In this document: positions 15,437 to 25,026 of the stretch, in pieces
Layout: the number at the start of each line of letters is the position of its first letter
Numbering within the stretch: the first letter of the stretch is position 1
DNA from: CALVNN01 sp964393975
Lineage (GTDB): Bacteria > Bacillota > Clostridia > Christensenellales > UBA1242
Assembly (NCBI GenBank): GCA_964393975.1
Contig: CAYMVO010000011.1
Span: 1-35,967 of the forward strand
Direction: 5' to 3'
Length of the DNA stretch: 35,967 nt
Translations under genes and position numbers: made by a program
Notes under the pieces: generated by a model
Seen by the model: the letters and a program-made list of their open reading frames with translations, nothing else
The model's database searches: none
Told to the model about the DNA's origin: nothing

Positions 15437-15466
15437 AAAAATTCCGTATGTGCAAAACGGAATTTT
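15437..15466. terminator. Terminator of the Big_3 lipoprotein gene
   Basis: AAAATTCCGT pairs with ACGGAATTTT; T-rich on both sides, so it can act in both directions. It separates the lipoprotein gene from the six-helix membrane protein gene on the same strand. Confidence 0.8.
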
Positions 15467-15479
15467 ATTGTTTTAATAT

Positions 15480-18400
15480 TTACGCCTTCATATTTTGAGC
15501 AATGTATACCAAATCACTAAAAATAAACGTTATACTATATTTATTATTCTCAGCATCAGCACACATTATCGCTCCGCTATAGACCGATAAACCCTCCATA
15601 TCTACTTTTTGCAATTGAATTTTGATATTGCTTATGTCACTTATCTCTTTGCCTGTAGTAAAGTCAATAACACTATATCCACTAGCCAAATTTGTGATAC
15701 TCAATACTACGTGATATGATTCAACGCTATCAGTCGTTTCTTTGATGATATTATCTTCGTTATATATGGTCATAATAACACTATCTTGCGTCATCATAAA
15801 CGCAGGGCTAAAGGCACCGTCTGCATACATCTTAAAGGTTCTAACATCCTCATCAATAGTAAATGTAGCAAATGTAACGGAACTTTCAAATCTCAGCTCA
15901 AACACCGAAAGGGAACCTAGTATATTAGTACTTATTGTAACCAAATATCCATAATCAGTCTCAGTGTATGGTAAATAATTTACACCATTAGTAATGGTTT
16001 TTTCACCACAAACCAATGCAAAATCTTCGTTAGTTGTAAACTCTAATTTTATTGTCTTGTTCGCAGTATTCACTAAAGTCGTATCCAAATCGAATCTACC
16101 TACATAACCATTGTAGTCTTGTCCATAATACTCTTCAAAAGAAGTGTCATCTCTTTCAAATCCGCCAAATCTCTTGGTTTGATTATTATATGTTACCTCA
16201 AACGCATATTCCGCTGGCGCAACGACAACTGGTATATTATAAGTCTTAATTGCCCCATTAGTAGCGGTCACCTTTATAACCATAGTATAGCTACCTTCTT
16301 TTGCGAAAATAACTACTGGTTCATTCATCATATCTACGACATCAACACCACTTATTTCTATATTAGCACAATCATTGAAGGCAACGATATTAACCACGCT
16401 ATTAGCTGGAACATTAATAGTTTTATTATCCTCTAGGAAGTAGTCACTTTCACTCGATATCATACTAGCAACACTATAATACAATCTAGTATCATTATCA
16501 ATTAAGCCTCTTTTAATAGGTATTATTACAACATCAGTAACCTTATTCTTATCCGCATCATAAACAGTCACAATAAACTCACCATCGACCAACTCGCTTG
16601 AGTAATCATACCCATTATATACATTAAGAAAATTTGCTTTCACTTCAAGATTTGTTAAATCCGCACTTAAAGGCAATAGAACATAATTAGGATCATCATG
16701 TATATCCACTGATATACTGGTCAAACCATCACTCACCCAAACACCTGAAAATAATTCATTAGCCTTAAGCACATTAGCCTTATAAACATACAAACTGCCA
16801 CTGTACTTAAAATACATTCCAGTAATCACAAGGGAGAGTTTGCTAATATTATCAGTCAATGTAATATTTGTCCTATTAATACTCTTCCCATCCATTGACA
16901 CCACACAATCATCGCCAAAATTTAGCTTTTTAGTAATATCAAAATCATTTAACGAATAAGCATTCGCCATATTGTTTAGCTGGTAAGAATAACTATCCCC
17001 ATTCTCATCAGTTAAGGTGAAGCTTGCATGTATACTCAAATAAAATTTTCTTACCTCAACCAAATTGTTATCAATATCATAAATATTTATTTGAAGGGCA
17101 TTTTCGCCGACTTTCAACTCATCTTTCAACTCAGCGTTCCCTGAGAATATTTTATAAGTATACCCATCCTCAACCATTACATTTATACATTCAAAGCTAC
17201 CGTTTGTTGAATAATGATAACCACCATAACCTTCAGTTACTTCTTCTTCACCGGATTGATCTTTTACAACAACTTTTTTAATCAAAGTATTCTCTAAAAA
17301 TACTATATCTATAGTTTGCTCGCTATTTTCTCCCATATAAATATACAACGAAGTATCATCTGGTTTGATAACAAACTCAAAATCAGTCCCTGAAATATAT
17401 TCTTTACCTGATATACCCGCCTTTTCCGTCGATGCATATTCAAAGCGGACAACCGCTGTGCTAAAGAAATCTTTACGAATACATATACTTGTTTGGACAT
17501 CGTTTATCTTATACTCCTCATTATCAATAAACACCGAAGTCACACTCAATGCTACCACTTTAAAAGTCGCACTAAATTGGTAAGTTAATCCATCCTGTGT
17601 AAATGTTCCAATCAAATTATTTTCACCCACATTCAATGTAGACACAGCTTCACCATTCAAATTGGTATATTTAATATCTTGATCTTCTAATGTAGTTGAA
17701 TATGTCTCAGCATATACACCAAAAGGCGTTATCACAACATTTTCAAAAGAATTATCTAGTGTTATATCAAACAAATAGTGGTATATCACAGTAATAGTTT
17801 TGATATATGTCTCTCCATTATATATCTCAATATTAAATACATTATCACCGTATACTACATTTTTATTTTCTTTCTTAGCTTTGATAGTATACAATTGCGA
17901 ATTTTGATCATATACAGAAAATGTATAATCACTATCATAGACGTCACCATACGCATAATATGTATCCACATCAATCCTTTCAAAAGAATACGAAATATAC
18001 TGCTCTCCCGATTTAATCGATACACTCACATGATCAACGCTATCTTTTGGCACAACTTTTATGGTTAGTGTTTGAATAACATAGTCATTTGAAACAATCT
18101 CTACAACATAGATCTTGTTATCCTCAAACTTCATATTAACCAAATCTAGAGATTGCTCCTTCTTATCGAGTCGCCAAGAATAATCGTTATTTGTTTTATT
18201 TACCCAACAAACTTCAAGGTCTACATTATCACTATAGGTGCCATTTTCAATCAAAAATGTTTTATTCATTTTATTCAAAGATGTTATTTCTTCGCTACCG
18301 ATACAAATTTTCTCTACAGGAGATTCTCCCCTAGTACGCAAAGTAAATGTATAGCACACATCATCAATGTATAAATTAAAGCCAGCAACGTTATTAAAAG

Positions 18401-20723
18401 ATGTTTCGTATTGATATATAGTAACAAAATTATTATTTGCGATTACTTTATACTCAAACTTGCCAGTTTCAAAAGTTAAAAACTCATACTCTGTCACATC
18501 TTCCCTATAAGGAATCTTACAAACTTCACCACTTGGGGTAGTCAATTCAATTTCTTTAAAGACAGCATATTCTTTTAATTGTTCACTAGTTATGGAACTC
18601 ACAGTAACCACATAATGCAATATAGTATCATCACTACAAATTACTCGAATATTATATTCACCCGAAGTAGTCGCACTATAATAACTACTATCAATCGTAT
18701 ATTCACTCTCTTCGGCTTCAACATCGCCGGTATTCATCTCCTTGATGACAATCAAACCGCTAACATCAAGCGACTCACCCCAAGCAAAGGTTTTCTTCAC
18801 AGAAACAGTATTTAATCTCCACCCCGTGATGACAGGAGTAGGCTTGGATACTGTAACAGAATATGTAACACTAAACTCGGTGCCTTTTAAAGTAACGACT
18901 ATAGAATACTCACCCGCAGTGCTCTTATCAAACTTCTCAGCATTCACTGTATACTCACTCGTTTCAGCCTTAATCGGATCACCATAGCTCATTTGTTTTA
19001 AAACAACCAATCCTTCAGCGCTAAAATCATCGCCCCAAGCAAATACCGTCTTCACATCCTTAGTGTCGAGCGTAATCCCTGTGACATCAGGAGCAGGTCT
19101 CTCACCAACAATAACATCATAGGTTGAAACAATGAATGTCCCATTTAGACTAACCTTGATACTATAAGTACCCGCAACATCTTTTTTATACGCACTATAG
19201 TCTATAGTATACTCACTACTATCTAAAGTAACAGGATCACCAAAGCTTATAATCTTTTTAACCACTATGCCACTAGAATTAAAATCTTCACCCCAAGCAA
19301 AGTTTGTCTTAGCACCCGAAACCTCTATTCTCAATATCTTAGCTTCATTTAAAACAGTCACATCAAACGACTTGCTAAAAGTAGAATCTTTTTGAGTGAT
19401 AACAATTGTATATGTCCCTGCGATAGTATTATTAAATCTGCTGTTGTCTACTTCATACTCTTCCGTTGTTAAATTATCAACGAAGGTACTATTCGCATAA
19501 GTCTTAGAAACAATTAAATTTTCAAGCGTTAATTCCTCACCTAAATAATAACTAGTTTTAACACTTGAAGTATTTAATGTAATACCGTTTTGCACTGGCG
19601 CACTAACAGTAACATTATATGAGGCAGTAATAGGGTTGCCATTATAAAGCACATCTTTTAACGTAACCACTATAGTGTATGTACCCGCAACATTCGCGTT
19701 GTAAGCGGATGAATCAACGGTAAACTCGCTAGGCAAAGCCACCTCATTATCGCCATAACTCATAATCTTACTCACCAACAAATTAGAACTATTAAATGCT
19801 TCGCCATATTCAAAAGTAGTTTTTACATTATTTGTGGTCAAATCTAACTCTATACTAGTAACCACAGCGCTAGGTCTAGACTTTACAATGACTTTGTAAT
19901 CTTGAAATAAAGACGCAGTACCATTCGGTACACTCACAATAATAGTGTATTCACCACAGACTCCCGCTTTAAAGCTATCAGAATTTACCGATACGTCAGA
20001 GGCAAGTTCTTCTGAACCATCACTAAACACCCTATATACTCTCAATCCTTCGTATGTAAAAGCGTCGTCCCACTCAAACTCAGTCTTCGCTCCTGTAGTG
20101 TCAACCCTCAAAGATTTTACCGTTTTAAGTGCAGATTTCACCGTAACAGCGTACGAAGCAGTGATAGGGTTACCGTCATAAAGTACATCTTTTAATGTAA
20201 CCACTATAGTGTATGTACCCGCAACATTTGCATTGTAGGCGGATGAATCAATGGTGAATTGATTATCACTTAGCTTACTTTTAGTATTATCATCAAATAC
20301 AGCATACACACCTAAACCAAACGAAGAGTAACTAGCACCGAAATTAAATTCCTTAGTAGCAATTTCAGTTTTAAGTTCTATCCCAACAGCATTTTGAATA
20401 TCAGGGTTTACACTCACTTTAAAGCCGGCAGACTTATTGCCATAACTAATAGTAATAGTATAAGAACCTGCAATAGTCTTATCAAAACCGCCCTTATCTA
20501 CCTTGTACTCATTATCTTTGAGTACCTTACTCTCCTTTGTGTAATTAGCAGTCACAACGAGATTAGACAAATCTAAATCTTGATTATAGTCTAACTCAGT
20601 AACAACTTTAGAAGTGTCTAATGTCAAAGACTCTACTCTTTCACCACAAGCAGTGAAGACGCACATTGTAAACATAAACACTAATGCAAGCACACTTGCG
20701 CCAAAAAAATTCTTAAATCTCAT
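15480..20723 (-). CDS. Giant lipoprotein with eight Ig-like (Big_3-type) repeats
   Basis: 1747 residues. The signal peptide ends in a lipobox-like FTAC, with C26 as the probable lipidated Cys. Residues about 28-710 hold eight tandem modules of about 80 residues following the pattern 'VKTxFxWGxxFxxxGLxVxxxxxxG...EYTVDxxxFxxxxAGxYTIxVxxxG...YxVTV', the bacterial Ig-like group 3 (Big_3) type. The remaining 1000 or so residues are further beta-rich, cadherin-like segments without a recognised enzyme. It is probably a wall-spanning adhesin or scaffold attached to the membrane outer face. Start: AAGGAG 7 nt upstream. It has its own promoter (20780-20808) and terminator. Repeats 2 and 4 are nearly identical even in DNA, pointing to recent repeat exchange. 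Confidence 0.85.
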   Translation of the reverse strand: MRFKNFFGASVLALVFMFTMCVFTACGERVESLTLDTSKVVTELDYNQDLDLSNLVVTANYTKESKVLKDNEYKVDKGGFDKTIAGSYTITISYGNKSAGFKVSVNPDIQNAVGIELKTEIATKEFNFGASYSSFGLGVYAVFDDNTKSKLSDNQFTIDSSAYNANVAGTYTIVVTLKDVLYDGNPITASYAVTVKSALKTVKSLRVDTTGAKTEFEWDDAFTYEGLRVYRVFSDGSEELASDVSVNSDSFKAGVCGEYTIIVSVPNGTASLFQDYKVIVKSRPSAVVTSIELDLTTNNVKTTFEYGEAFNSSNLLVSKIMSYGDNEVALPSEFTVDSSAYNANVAGTYTIVVTLKDVLYNGNPITASYNVTVSAPVQNGITLNTSSVKTSYYLGEELTLENLIVSKTYANSTFVDNLTTEEYEVDNSRFNNTIAGTYTIVITQKDSTFSKSFDVTVLNEAKILRIEVSGAKTNFAWGEDFNSSGIVVKKIISFGDPVTLDSSEYTIDYSAYKKDVAGTYSIKVSLNGTFIVSTYDVIVGERPAPDVTGITLDTKDVKTVFAWGDDFSAEGLVVLKQMSYGDPIKAETSEYTVNAEKFDKSTAGEYSIVVTLKGTEFSVTYSVTVSKPTPVITGWRLNTVSVKKTFAWGESLDVSGLIVIKEMNTGDVEAEESEYTIDSSYYSATTSGEYNIRVICSDDTILHYVVTVSSITSEQLKEYAVFKEIELTTPSGEVCKIPYREDVTEYEFLTFETGKFEYKVIANNNFVTIYQYETSFNNVAGFNLYIDDVCYTFTLRTRGESPVEKICIGSEEITSLNKMNKTFLIENGTYSDNVDLEVCWVNKTNNDYSWRLDKKEQSLDLVNMKFEDNKIYVVEIVSNDYVIQTLTIKVVPKDSVDHVSVSIKSGEQYISYSFERIDVDTYYAYGDVYDSDYTFSVYDQNSQLYTIKAKKENKNVVYGDNVFNIEIYNGETYIKTITVIYHYLFDITLDNSFENVVITPFGVYAETYSTTLEDQDIKYTNLNGEAVSTLNVGENNLIGTFTQDGLTYQFSATFKVVALSVTSVFIDNEEYKINDVQTSICIRKDFFSTAVVRFEYASTEKAGISGKEYISGTDFEFVIKPDDTSLYIYMGENSEQTIDIVFLENTLIKKVVVKDQSGEEEVTEGYGGYHYSTNGSFECINVMVEDGYTYKIFSGNAELKDELKVGENALQINIYDIDNNLVEVRKFYLSIHASFTLTDENGDSYSYQLNNMANAYSLNDFDITKKLNFGDDCVVSMDGKSINRTNITLTDNISKLSLVITGMYFKYSGSLYVYKANVLKANELFSGVWVSDGLTSISVDIHDDPNYVLLPLSADLTNLEVKANFLNVYNGYDYSSELVDGEFIVTVYDADKNKVTDVVIIPIKRGLIDNDTRLYYSVASMISSESDYFLEDNKTINVPANSVVNIVAFNDCANIEISGVDVVDMMNEPVVIFAKEGSYTMVIKVTATNGAIKTYNIPVVVAPAEYAFEVTYNNQTKRFGGFERDDTSFEEYYGQDYNGYVGRFDLDTTLVNTANKTIKLEFTTNEDFALVCGEKTITNGVNYLPYTETDYGYLVTISTNILGSLSVFELRFESSVTFATFTIDEDVRTFKMYADGAFSPAFMMTQDSVIMTIYNEDNIIKETTDSVESYHVVLSITNLASGYSVIDFTTGKEISDISNIKIQLQKVDMEGLSVYSGAIMCADAENNKYSITFIFSDLVYIAQNMKA
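19609..19730 (-). repeat. Intragenic Big_3 repeat, copy A
   Basis: About 120 nt encoding DSSAYNANVAGTYTIVVTLK and flanks; nearly identical to 20143-20260 with mostly third-position changes. Confidence 0.8.
20143..20260 (-). repeat. Intragenic Big_3 repeat, copy B
   Basis: Second copy of the segment at 19609-19730, two Ig-like modules away. Confidence 0.8.
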
Positions 20724-20779
20724 ATAAATCTCCTTTTAAAATAATTTTCCCTTAAAGTAAAATATTTATACACTTATTT

Positions 20780-20808
20780 ATTTTAGCACATTTTTTTATT
20801 AACAACAA
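20780..20808 (-). promoter_or_regulatory. Promoter of the Big_3 lipoprotein gene
   Basis: On the minus strand TTGTTG (20808-20803), 17-bp spacer and TAAAAT (20785-20780). Confidence 0.5.
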
Positions 20809-20838
20809 CTATTACACAAAAGTTTTTCAGAAAATTAC

Positions 20839-20867
20839 AAGACAAATTTTTCATTATTTGTTATAAT
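20839..20867 (+). promoter_or_regulatory. Promoter of the S66 peptidase gene
   Basis: AAGACA (20839-20844), 17-bp spacer and a perfect TATAAT (20862-20867). It is divergent from the lipoprotein promoter. Confidence 0.55.
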
Positions 20868-20895
20868 ATGTAAAAAATAATTGAAAGGAGTTTTT

Positions 20896-21906
20896 ATGAT
20901 AAAACCTAATTTATTAAAAAAAGGTGATAGAGTGGCTTTAGTAAGCCTTAGCGGTGGTCTAGGTGGTGAAAAATTATTTAAGCATAGAGTAGACTTAGGG
21001 ATAAAGAGGCTTAAGGAAATATTTGGATTTGAGGTAGTGATTGCGCCAAATGCGTTAAAGGGTTGTGATTTTTTAAACAGTCATCCCGAGGCAAAAGCTA
21101 GCGATCTAATGTGGGCAATAAAGGATGATAGTATTAAAGGTATATTTAGTATAATAGGCGGAGCTGATAGCATAAAGATTTTACCATATATAGACTTGAA
21201 AGAAATAACAAAACATCCAAAAGTTTTTTGTGGATTCTCAGATAGCACTAGTGTGCATTTTATGTTTTGGAATGCTGGGGTGCAAAGTTTTTATGGTCCT
21301 TGCGTTATGTGTCAATTCGCAGAAAACGTCCAAATGCACGATTACACTTTAAGCGCAATCAACCACGCCCTTATTTTAGGCGATAAATACACGATTGAAT
21401 CATCCCCTAAATGGTGTGGTACAATGCTAAATTGGATAGATGAAACCAACAACAATATACTACGACCTATGCAAAACGAAACTCACGGGTTGGAGTTTTT
21501 AAAGGATAAATCTTCACAAGGGGAATTAATAGGTGGCTGTATAGATGTTTTACCAGAAATCGCAAACGCAGGTTTGTTTAAAAATATTCAATGGCAAGGT
21601 AAAATATTGTTTTTGGAACCAAGTGATGAGTGTGTAGCGCCTGAAGTATTGAGAGAGTATTTAAAAACATTGAAAGTTGCAAATATTTTTGATAAAATAA
21701 ATGGCGTAATTTTTGGAAAACCAAAATACGAAAAATACTACAACGAATACAAAACTGTACTTTTGGAAGAATTGACAGATTATGATATTAGCCTTGTTTA
21801 TAATGTCAACTTTGGGCACGAAGATCCTATAACAGTCCTTCCTTATGGTGCACTACTTTCTATAGATAATAAAACAAAAAAACTCACTATAGACAATTTT
21901 AAATGA
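20896..21906 (+). CDS. S66-family peptidase (LD-carboxypeptidase / MccF-like)
   Basis: S66 serine peptidases cleave the L,D bond of muropeptide tetrapeptides during cell-wall recycling (LdcA) or inactivate microcin C-type peptidyl-nucleotides (MccF). The family order is clear in 336 residues: N-terminal LLKKGDRVALVSLSG, KGIFSIIGGADSIKILPYID, the nucleophile elbow CGFSDST (S115), FYGPCV, then the catalytic Glu region FLEPSDE and the His region NFGHEDPITVLPYG. The start is the ATG at 20896, preceded by AAAGGAG; an in-frame TTG at 20881 is not needed. 'FYGP', SDE and the C-terminal pattern look closer to the MccF-type subgroup than to LdcA, but specificity is not certain. Cytoplasmic, no signal peptide. 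Confidence 0.88.
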   Translation: MIKPNLLKKGDRVALVSLSGGLGGEKLFKHRVDLGIKRLKEIFGFEVVIAPNALKGCDFLNSHPEAKASDLMWAIKDDSIKGIFSIIGGADSIKILPYIDLKEITKHPKVFCGFSDSTSVHFMFWNAGVQSFYGPCVMCQFAENVQMHDYTLSAINHALILGDKYTIESSPKWCGTMLNWIDETNNNILRPMQNETHGLEFLKDKSSQGELIGGCIDVLPEIANAGLFKNIQWQGKILFLEPSDECVAPEVLREYLKTLKVANIFDKINGVIFGKPKYEKYYNEYKTVLLEELTDYDISLVYNVNFGHEDPITVLPYGALLSIDNKTKKLTIDNFK

Positions 21907-21914
21907 TTTTATCA

Positions 21915-21943
21915 TTGACTAAATACTACATTTTTGATACAAT
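21915..21943 (+). promoter_or_regulatory. Promoter of the small membrane-protein pair
   Basis: TTGACT (21915-21920), 17-bp spacer, TACAAT (21938-21943). Confidence 0.6.
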
Positions 21944-21964
21944 ATTTTTATTAGGAGTAATATT

Positions 21965-22051
21965 ATGTGTAGAAAACTTTTCTTTTACTTAATTTTGATT
22001 GGCGTGATAGGTTTTGCTTTTTATGAGTTCGCATTAAAAGGTTTGATATAA
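21965..22051 (+). CDS. 28-residue single-helix membrane peptide
   Basis: A short reading frame, MCRKLFFYLILIGVIGFAFY followed by EFALKGLI, with AGGAG 7 nt before the ATG and a good promoter 20-50 nt upstream. It consists almost wholly of one membrane helix with a positive N-terminus. Its stop codon abuts the ATG of the next membrane-anchored protein, indicating translational coupling. No family is recognised; it may be a small partner of the downstream protein. Confidence 0.6.
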   Translation: MCRKLFFYLILIGVIGFAFYEFALKGLI

Positions 22052-22738
22052 ATGCCTATAAATAAGGGATGCGCAAAAGGATGCCGTGAATATGCTATAG
22101 TGTTGGTTGTCCTTGTGGTGCTTTTTATAGGTGGAGTATTGCCAACATTAATTAATTTTAAATCTAACATCGTTCAAGTGAGTGAAAGTGACGTATATGT
22201 CACTCCCATAACCCAAAACGATGAATATCATCTAAAAGAAAAAATGACTGCGTGCGGGTTAGTCAATCTTAGCACCCATCTAAATGGTGATATGTATTTA
22301 GAAAACTCGGAGCCTCTTACTAGCAATCTTTCACTGACAGGTAACGAGTTCGCAGTCTTTATCAACTCTGTTTTGTTTGATAACACATTAAAGATTGGTG
22401 AGCTAAATATAACAACCACCGACAAAATAATGCTTGAACTGAAATTAAAAATTGATATAAAAAAATTTATTGACTTGTCCTTTATAGGTATAGATTATAT
22501 ATATAGCAACCTAACATTTGAACTAAAAGAAGTCGACGGGATATTTGTCGCGATCTCACCAATTACATATTTTTATGGGTACGAAGATAACAATATAAGC
22601 GATAATTTATCAGCAGAAAACCAAGCTCAAATTATCATTACCCTCTTAAACGGCACCGATGATATGCGTGGTTTAAAGGACTCACTTAATGCAAGCACTA
22701 TTTTATGCGAAAATAACACAATAAATTTTTGTATTTAA
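22052..22738 (+). CDS. Hypothetical membrane-anchored extracytoplasmic protein
   Basis: 228 residues: a short Cys-containing basic N-terminus (MPINKGCAKGCREY), one membrane helix at about 15-36 (AIVLVVLVVLFIGGVLPTLI) and a soluble beta-rich domain of about 190 residues with repeated hydrophobic strands (LTGNEFAVFINSVLF, KIMLELKLKIDIKKFI). No catalytic motif or known family. It directly follows the 28-residue peptide without a gap and has no ribosome site of its own, so it is probably translated by coupling. The domain probably faces the cell exterior. Confidence 0.75.
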   Translation: MPINKGCAKGCREYAIVLVVLVVLFIGGVLPTLINFKSNIVQVSESDVYVTPITQNDEYHLKEKMTACGLVNLSTHLNGDMYLENSEPLTSNLSLTGNEFAVFINSVLFDNTLKIGELNITTTDKIMLELKLKIDIKKFIDLSFIGIDYIYSNLTFELKEVDGIFVAISPITYFYGYEDNNISDNLSAENQAQIIITLLNGTDDMRGLKDSLNASTILCENNTINFCI

Positions 22739-22827
22739 TATACACCTTATACAATATCTTCATCAGTATTCGCAGTGATTGCACAATACTTTATAAATAA
22801 ATAGCGACTACTTATGTCGCTAAATAC

Positions 22828-22901
22828 GCGTCTATAGTGAAGTGGAATCACAAACGTCTTCGGAACGTTTATGCCGAGTTCGAATCTTGGTAGACGCACC
22901 A
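22828..22901 (+). tRNA. tRNA-Arg, anticodon TCG, CCA encoded
   Basis: 74 nt including an encoded CCA. Acceptor stem GCGTCTA/TAGACGC; D stem GTGA/TCAC with GG in the loop; anticodon stem AACGT/ACGTT with loop CTTCGGA, hence anticodon TCG (reads CGN Arg codons); variable loop 4 nt; T stem CCGAG/CTTGG (one G-T) with loop TTCGAAT. A perfect hairpin TAGCGAC/GTCGCTA lies just upstream (22802-22822). Confidence 0.93.
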
Positions 22902-22913
22902 AAACTATAGAAG

Positions 22914-22950
22914 AAAGTCGATGCCATTTCGCGTCAACTTTTTCTTTTTT
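22914..22950 (+). terminator. Terminator of the tRNA gene
   Basis: AAAGTCGATG pairs with CGTCAACTTT (one mismatch, one G-U) followed by TTCTTTTTT. Confidence 0.7.
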
Positions 22951-23194
22951 ATGAACACTTTCGACACAAATAAGGGTAAAATGATGCGTTTTTATAAATC
23001 AACCTATATAGATAAAAAATATAAATTTGGTTGTTTAACAATGTAAAGTTGGAATAATATAATAGTTAATCCACTACTCAATATGTTTTATGTGATTATG
23101 TTTTGAAGAGCAATAGTTTTTAAATTTGATATAAACATACATATTAGCCGTAGACGACAACGTCATATAACATCCTAGTATTTAGGAGGTGTAT

Positions 23195-23257
23195 ATGAGA
23201 TATATAAGTTTGCTTTTTGATGCTATAACAAAACACCAACACTCAACATTCACATAA
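23195..23257 (+). CDS. Possible 20-residue peptide with structured leader
   Basis: MRYISLLFDAITKHQHSTFT preceded by a strong TAGGAGGTG ribosome site and followed at once by a terminator. The leader can form GACG/CGTC (23153-23164) and TCCTA/TAGGA (23173-23187); the second hairpin covers the ribosome site. No homologue is recognised. It may be a leader or signalling peptide, or a chance frame on a small RNA. Confidence 0.4.
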   Translation: MRYISLLFDAITKHQHSTFT

Positions 23258-23290
23258 AAAATGGCTATGCAATAAAGCATAGTCGTTTTT
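23256..23290. terminator. Bidirectional terminator
   Basis: AAAAATGGCTATGC pairs with GCATAGTCGTTTTT around AATAAA. T runs on both strands; it ends the minus-strand PPIase lipoprotein transcript and any + transcript from the tRNA side. Confidence 0.8.
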
Positions 23291-23303
23291 AATTATAATT
23301 AAT

Positions 23304-24935
23304 CTAGTTTTTTAAATCAGAATATCTAGATGTATATTTAATGATCTTGTTATTGTTTTTGAAATCTATCAAAATACCATTTGTAAATGACTCATAATTT
23401 TTATTATCACTTACCAATGAATCAAAAATTTTATGGAAATATGTCTCAGTAGTATGAGCATTTACATAATAATTATTTAAGTCTTCACACGCCTCAACAG
23501 CATTTTCACTCACGACCATATTTTCCGCAACACCCGTTAACATTATGATATGGTAGCCATTCTCACTAAGCACCAGTCCTGAAATATTACCTAGTTGACC
23601 ATCAGTAAGATAAGCGTCGTATAGATCGCGACTTGCGTTTGTGAAACTCTCCACCATCTGACTTCTAGTCTCAGTATCTTCTTCAATCTTTTTACCAATT
23701 ACATAATCCTTCTCGGCGTTCTTAATACCTGGATCAAGATTATAACTATATATATACTGATTAAAATTGAGTGATTTCTCTCTTAATGTGCTACCAGCAT
23801 CTACACTAGCTTTGATATTATTATACGCTTCAGTTACGCTAAGCACATCGCCCGTCTCGTTACCATCTTCATTTATAACAGTCACCTTAATATCATCAGC
23901 CAATTCTTTCATCTTAGCATCATAATCAGACTGCAAAATCGCTTTTTGTTCTAATAAACTCTTCCACTCTTTTAATTCAGCTTCTTGCTCATCACTAAAC
24001 TTTAGTAACACGTGAGTCACACAAAAGAACTCACCGGTAACAGGATGGTAATAAACATCATTTGCATTGTTAAGCATATCATCGACATATTTATCCATAC
24101 CAACTTTAACAACATCATATTTACCTTTATTTTCTTCAACTAGTCTAAAGTATTCATCCCTCACCATTTCTGTAGTTATGCTCTTGATCAAACTCTTATT
24201 GTATTCCGTCTGAACTTTCGTTAAATAAGCATCCTTCTCATATAATTTATACACTCTATCAATCTCATTTAAAAGCACATCATCATCATTCTCGGTGTTA
24301 ATACCTTTCGTTTCTTCATATTCTCTTAGCTCTTTAATATATCTACTATAAGCTTCATCAGCCACATCTTGTCGTTCAAAGCTCCAATAAGTCTTAAATC
24401 CTTTAACTTTATCGGCAAAACCATAATGCGGTGTTTCTTCTGTAACTGAGTCATCCACAACCACAATCTCTCCATCTACAAAATTTGCTTTTGGTTCATA
24501 TTCACTATAAGTAGTTACTGCAGTAGACTCATCGTTAGGTTTACTGCTAGAGATGTTCCACTCTGCGCGAACAGTCCCTTCCATCTCCTCAAGTTGACTT
24601 TGTATAAACTCATAAGTATTTACTAAAGCGGTATTCTTCTCCGTTTGAGTTAAGGAATATTTACCTTTAGAATATTGCTCTAATATTGCTCTATCAATAA
24701 GCAAGTCCATACAATAATCAACTATTTGATTTTGAGTATAGCTTTGGTTTGATAGAGTCTCGTAGTAATTGTTGTAGGCGGTAATCAACTCTTCCTTTGT
24801 AATCTCTACTTCGCCCACTGTGGCAACTACTTGACTTAAATACTTCCCTTGGTTAAGCGTTACTAGGCTACACCCACTAAACAATGAGACCACCATAAAC
24901 ATACATACAAGGATTAATGATAATTTATTTTTCAT
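23304..24935 (-). CDS. Peptidyl-prolyl isomerase / foldase lipoprotein (PrsA/SurA-like)
   Basis: An extracytoplasmic foldase helping secreted proteins fold after Sec export. A signal peptide ends in lipobox LFSGC (C22). A SurA_N-like region follows (VVATVGEVEITKEELITAYN), with a long helical arm containing LIDRAILEQY. The parvulin-type isomerase region is split: FFCVTHVLLKFSDEQEAEL begins it, and DGQLGNISGLVLSENGYHII closes it after a long Glu-rich insertion. At 543 residues it is much longer than PrsA (about 290), mainly from the insertions. I set the start at the ATG at 24935, which has GGAG 5 nt upstream; the GTG at 24941 overlaps that site. It follows mfd, with its own promoter in the mfd 3' end. 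It probably serves the many exported giants of this genome. Confidence 0.85.
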   Translation of the reverse strand: MKNKLSLILVCMFMVVSLFSGCSLVTLNQGKYLSQVVATVGEVEITKEELITAYNNYYETLSNQSYTQNQIVDYCMDLLIDRAILEQYSKGKYSLTQTEKNTALVNTYEFIQSQLEEMEGTVRAEWNISSSKPNDESTAVTTYSEYEPKANFVDGEIVVVDDSVTEETPHYGFADKVKGFKTYWSFERQDVADEAYSRYIKELREYEETKGINTENDDDVLLNEIDRVYKLYEKDAYLTKVQTEYNKSLIKSITTEMVRDEYFRLVEENKGKYDVVKVGMDKYVDDMLNNANDVYYHPVTGEFFCVTHVLLKFSDEQEAELKEWKSLLEQKAILQSDYDAKMKELADDIKVTVINEDGNETGDVLSVTEAYNNIKASVDAGSTLREKSLNFNQYIYSYNLDPGIKNAEKDYVIGKKIEEDTETRSQMVESFTNASRDLYDAYLTDGQLGNISGLVLSENGYHIIMLTGVAENMVVSENAVEACEDLNNYYVNAHTTETYFHKIFDSLVSDNKNYESFTNGILIDFKNNNKIIKYTSRYSDLKN

Positions 24936-24997
24936 CTTCACTCCAATTAATTAGTATTTCGCTCTGATCGGACTCGAGCGATTATTATGACCTAAAT

Positions 24998-25026
24998 ATT
25001 ATATCTAATTTGGTTCAATTTCGCAA
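24998..25026 (-). promoter_or_regulatory. Promoter inside the end of mfd for the PPIase lipoprotein
   Basis: On the minus strand TTGCGA (25026-25021), 17-bp spacer, TATAAT (25003-24998). A small CGCTC/GAGCG hairpin follows in the leader. Confidence 0.55.

Noticed and set aside
9046..20723. The two giant surface genes have exactly the same length (5244 nt, 1747 residues).
   Set aside because: Their domain contents are unrelated, and no shared sequence was seen; the equal length is a coincidence.
22802..22822. The hairpin before the tRNA gene as a terminator of the upstream operon.
   Set aside because: There is no T-run on the plus strand after the stem; it might act weakly on the minus strand, but no minus-strand gene needs it.
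22951..23046. A 31-codon frame right after the tRNA terminator (MNTFDTNKGKMM...).
   Set aside because: It begins in the terminator T-run with no ribosome site and shows no family pattern.
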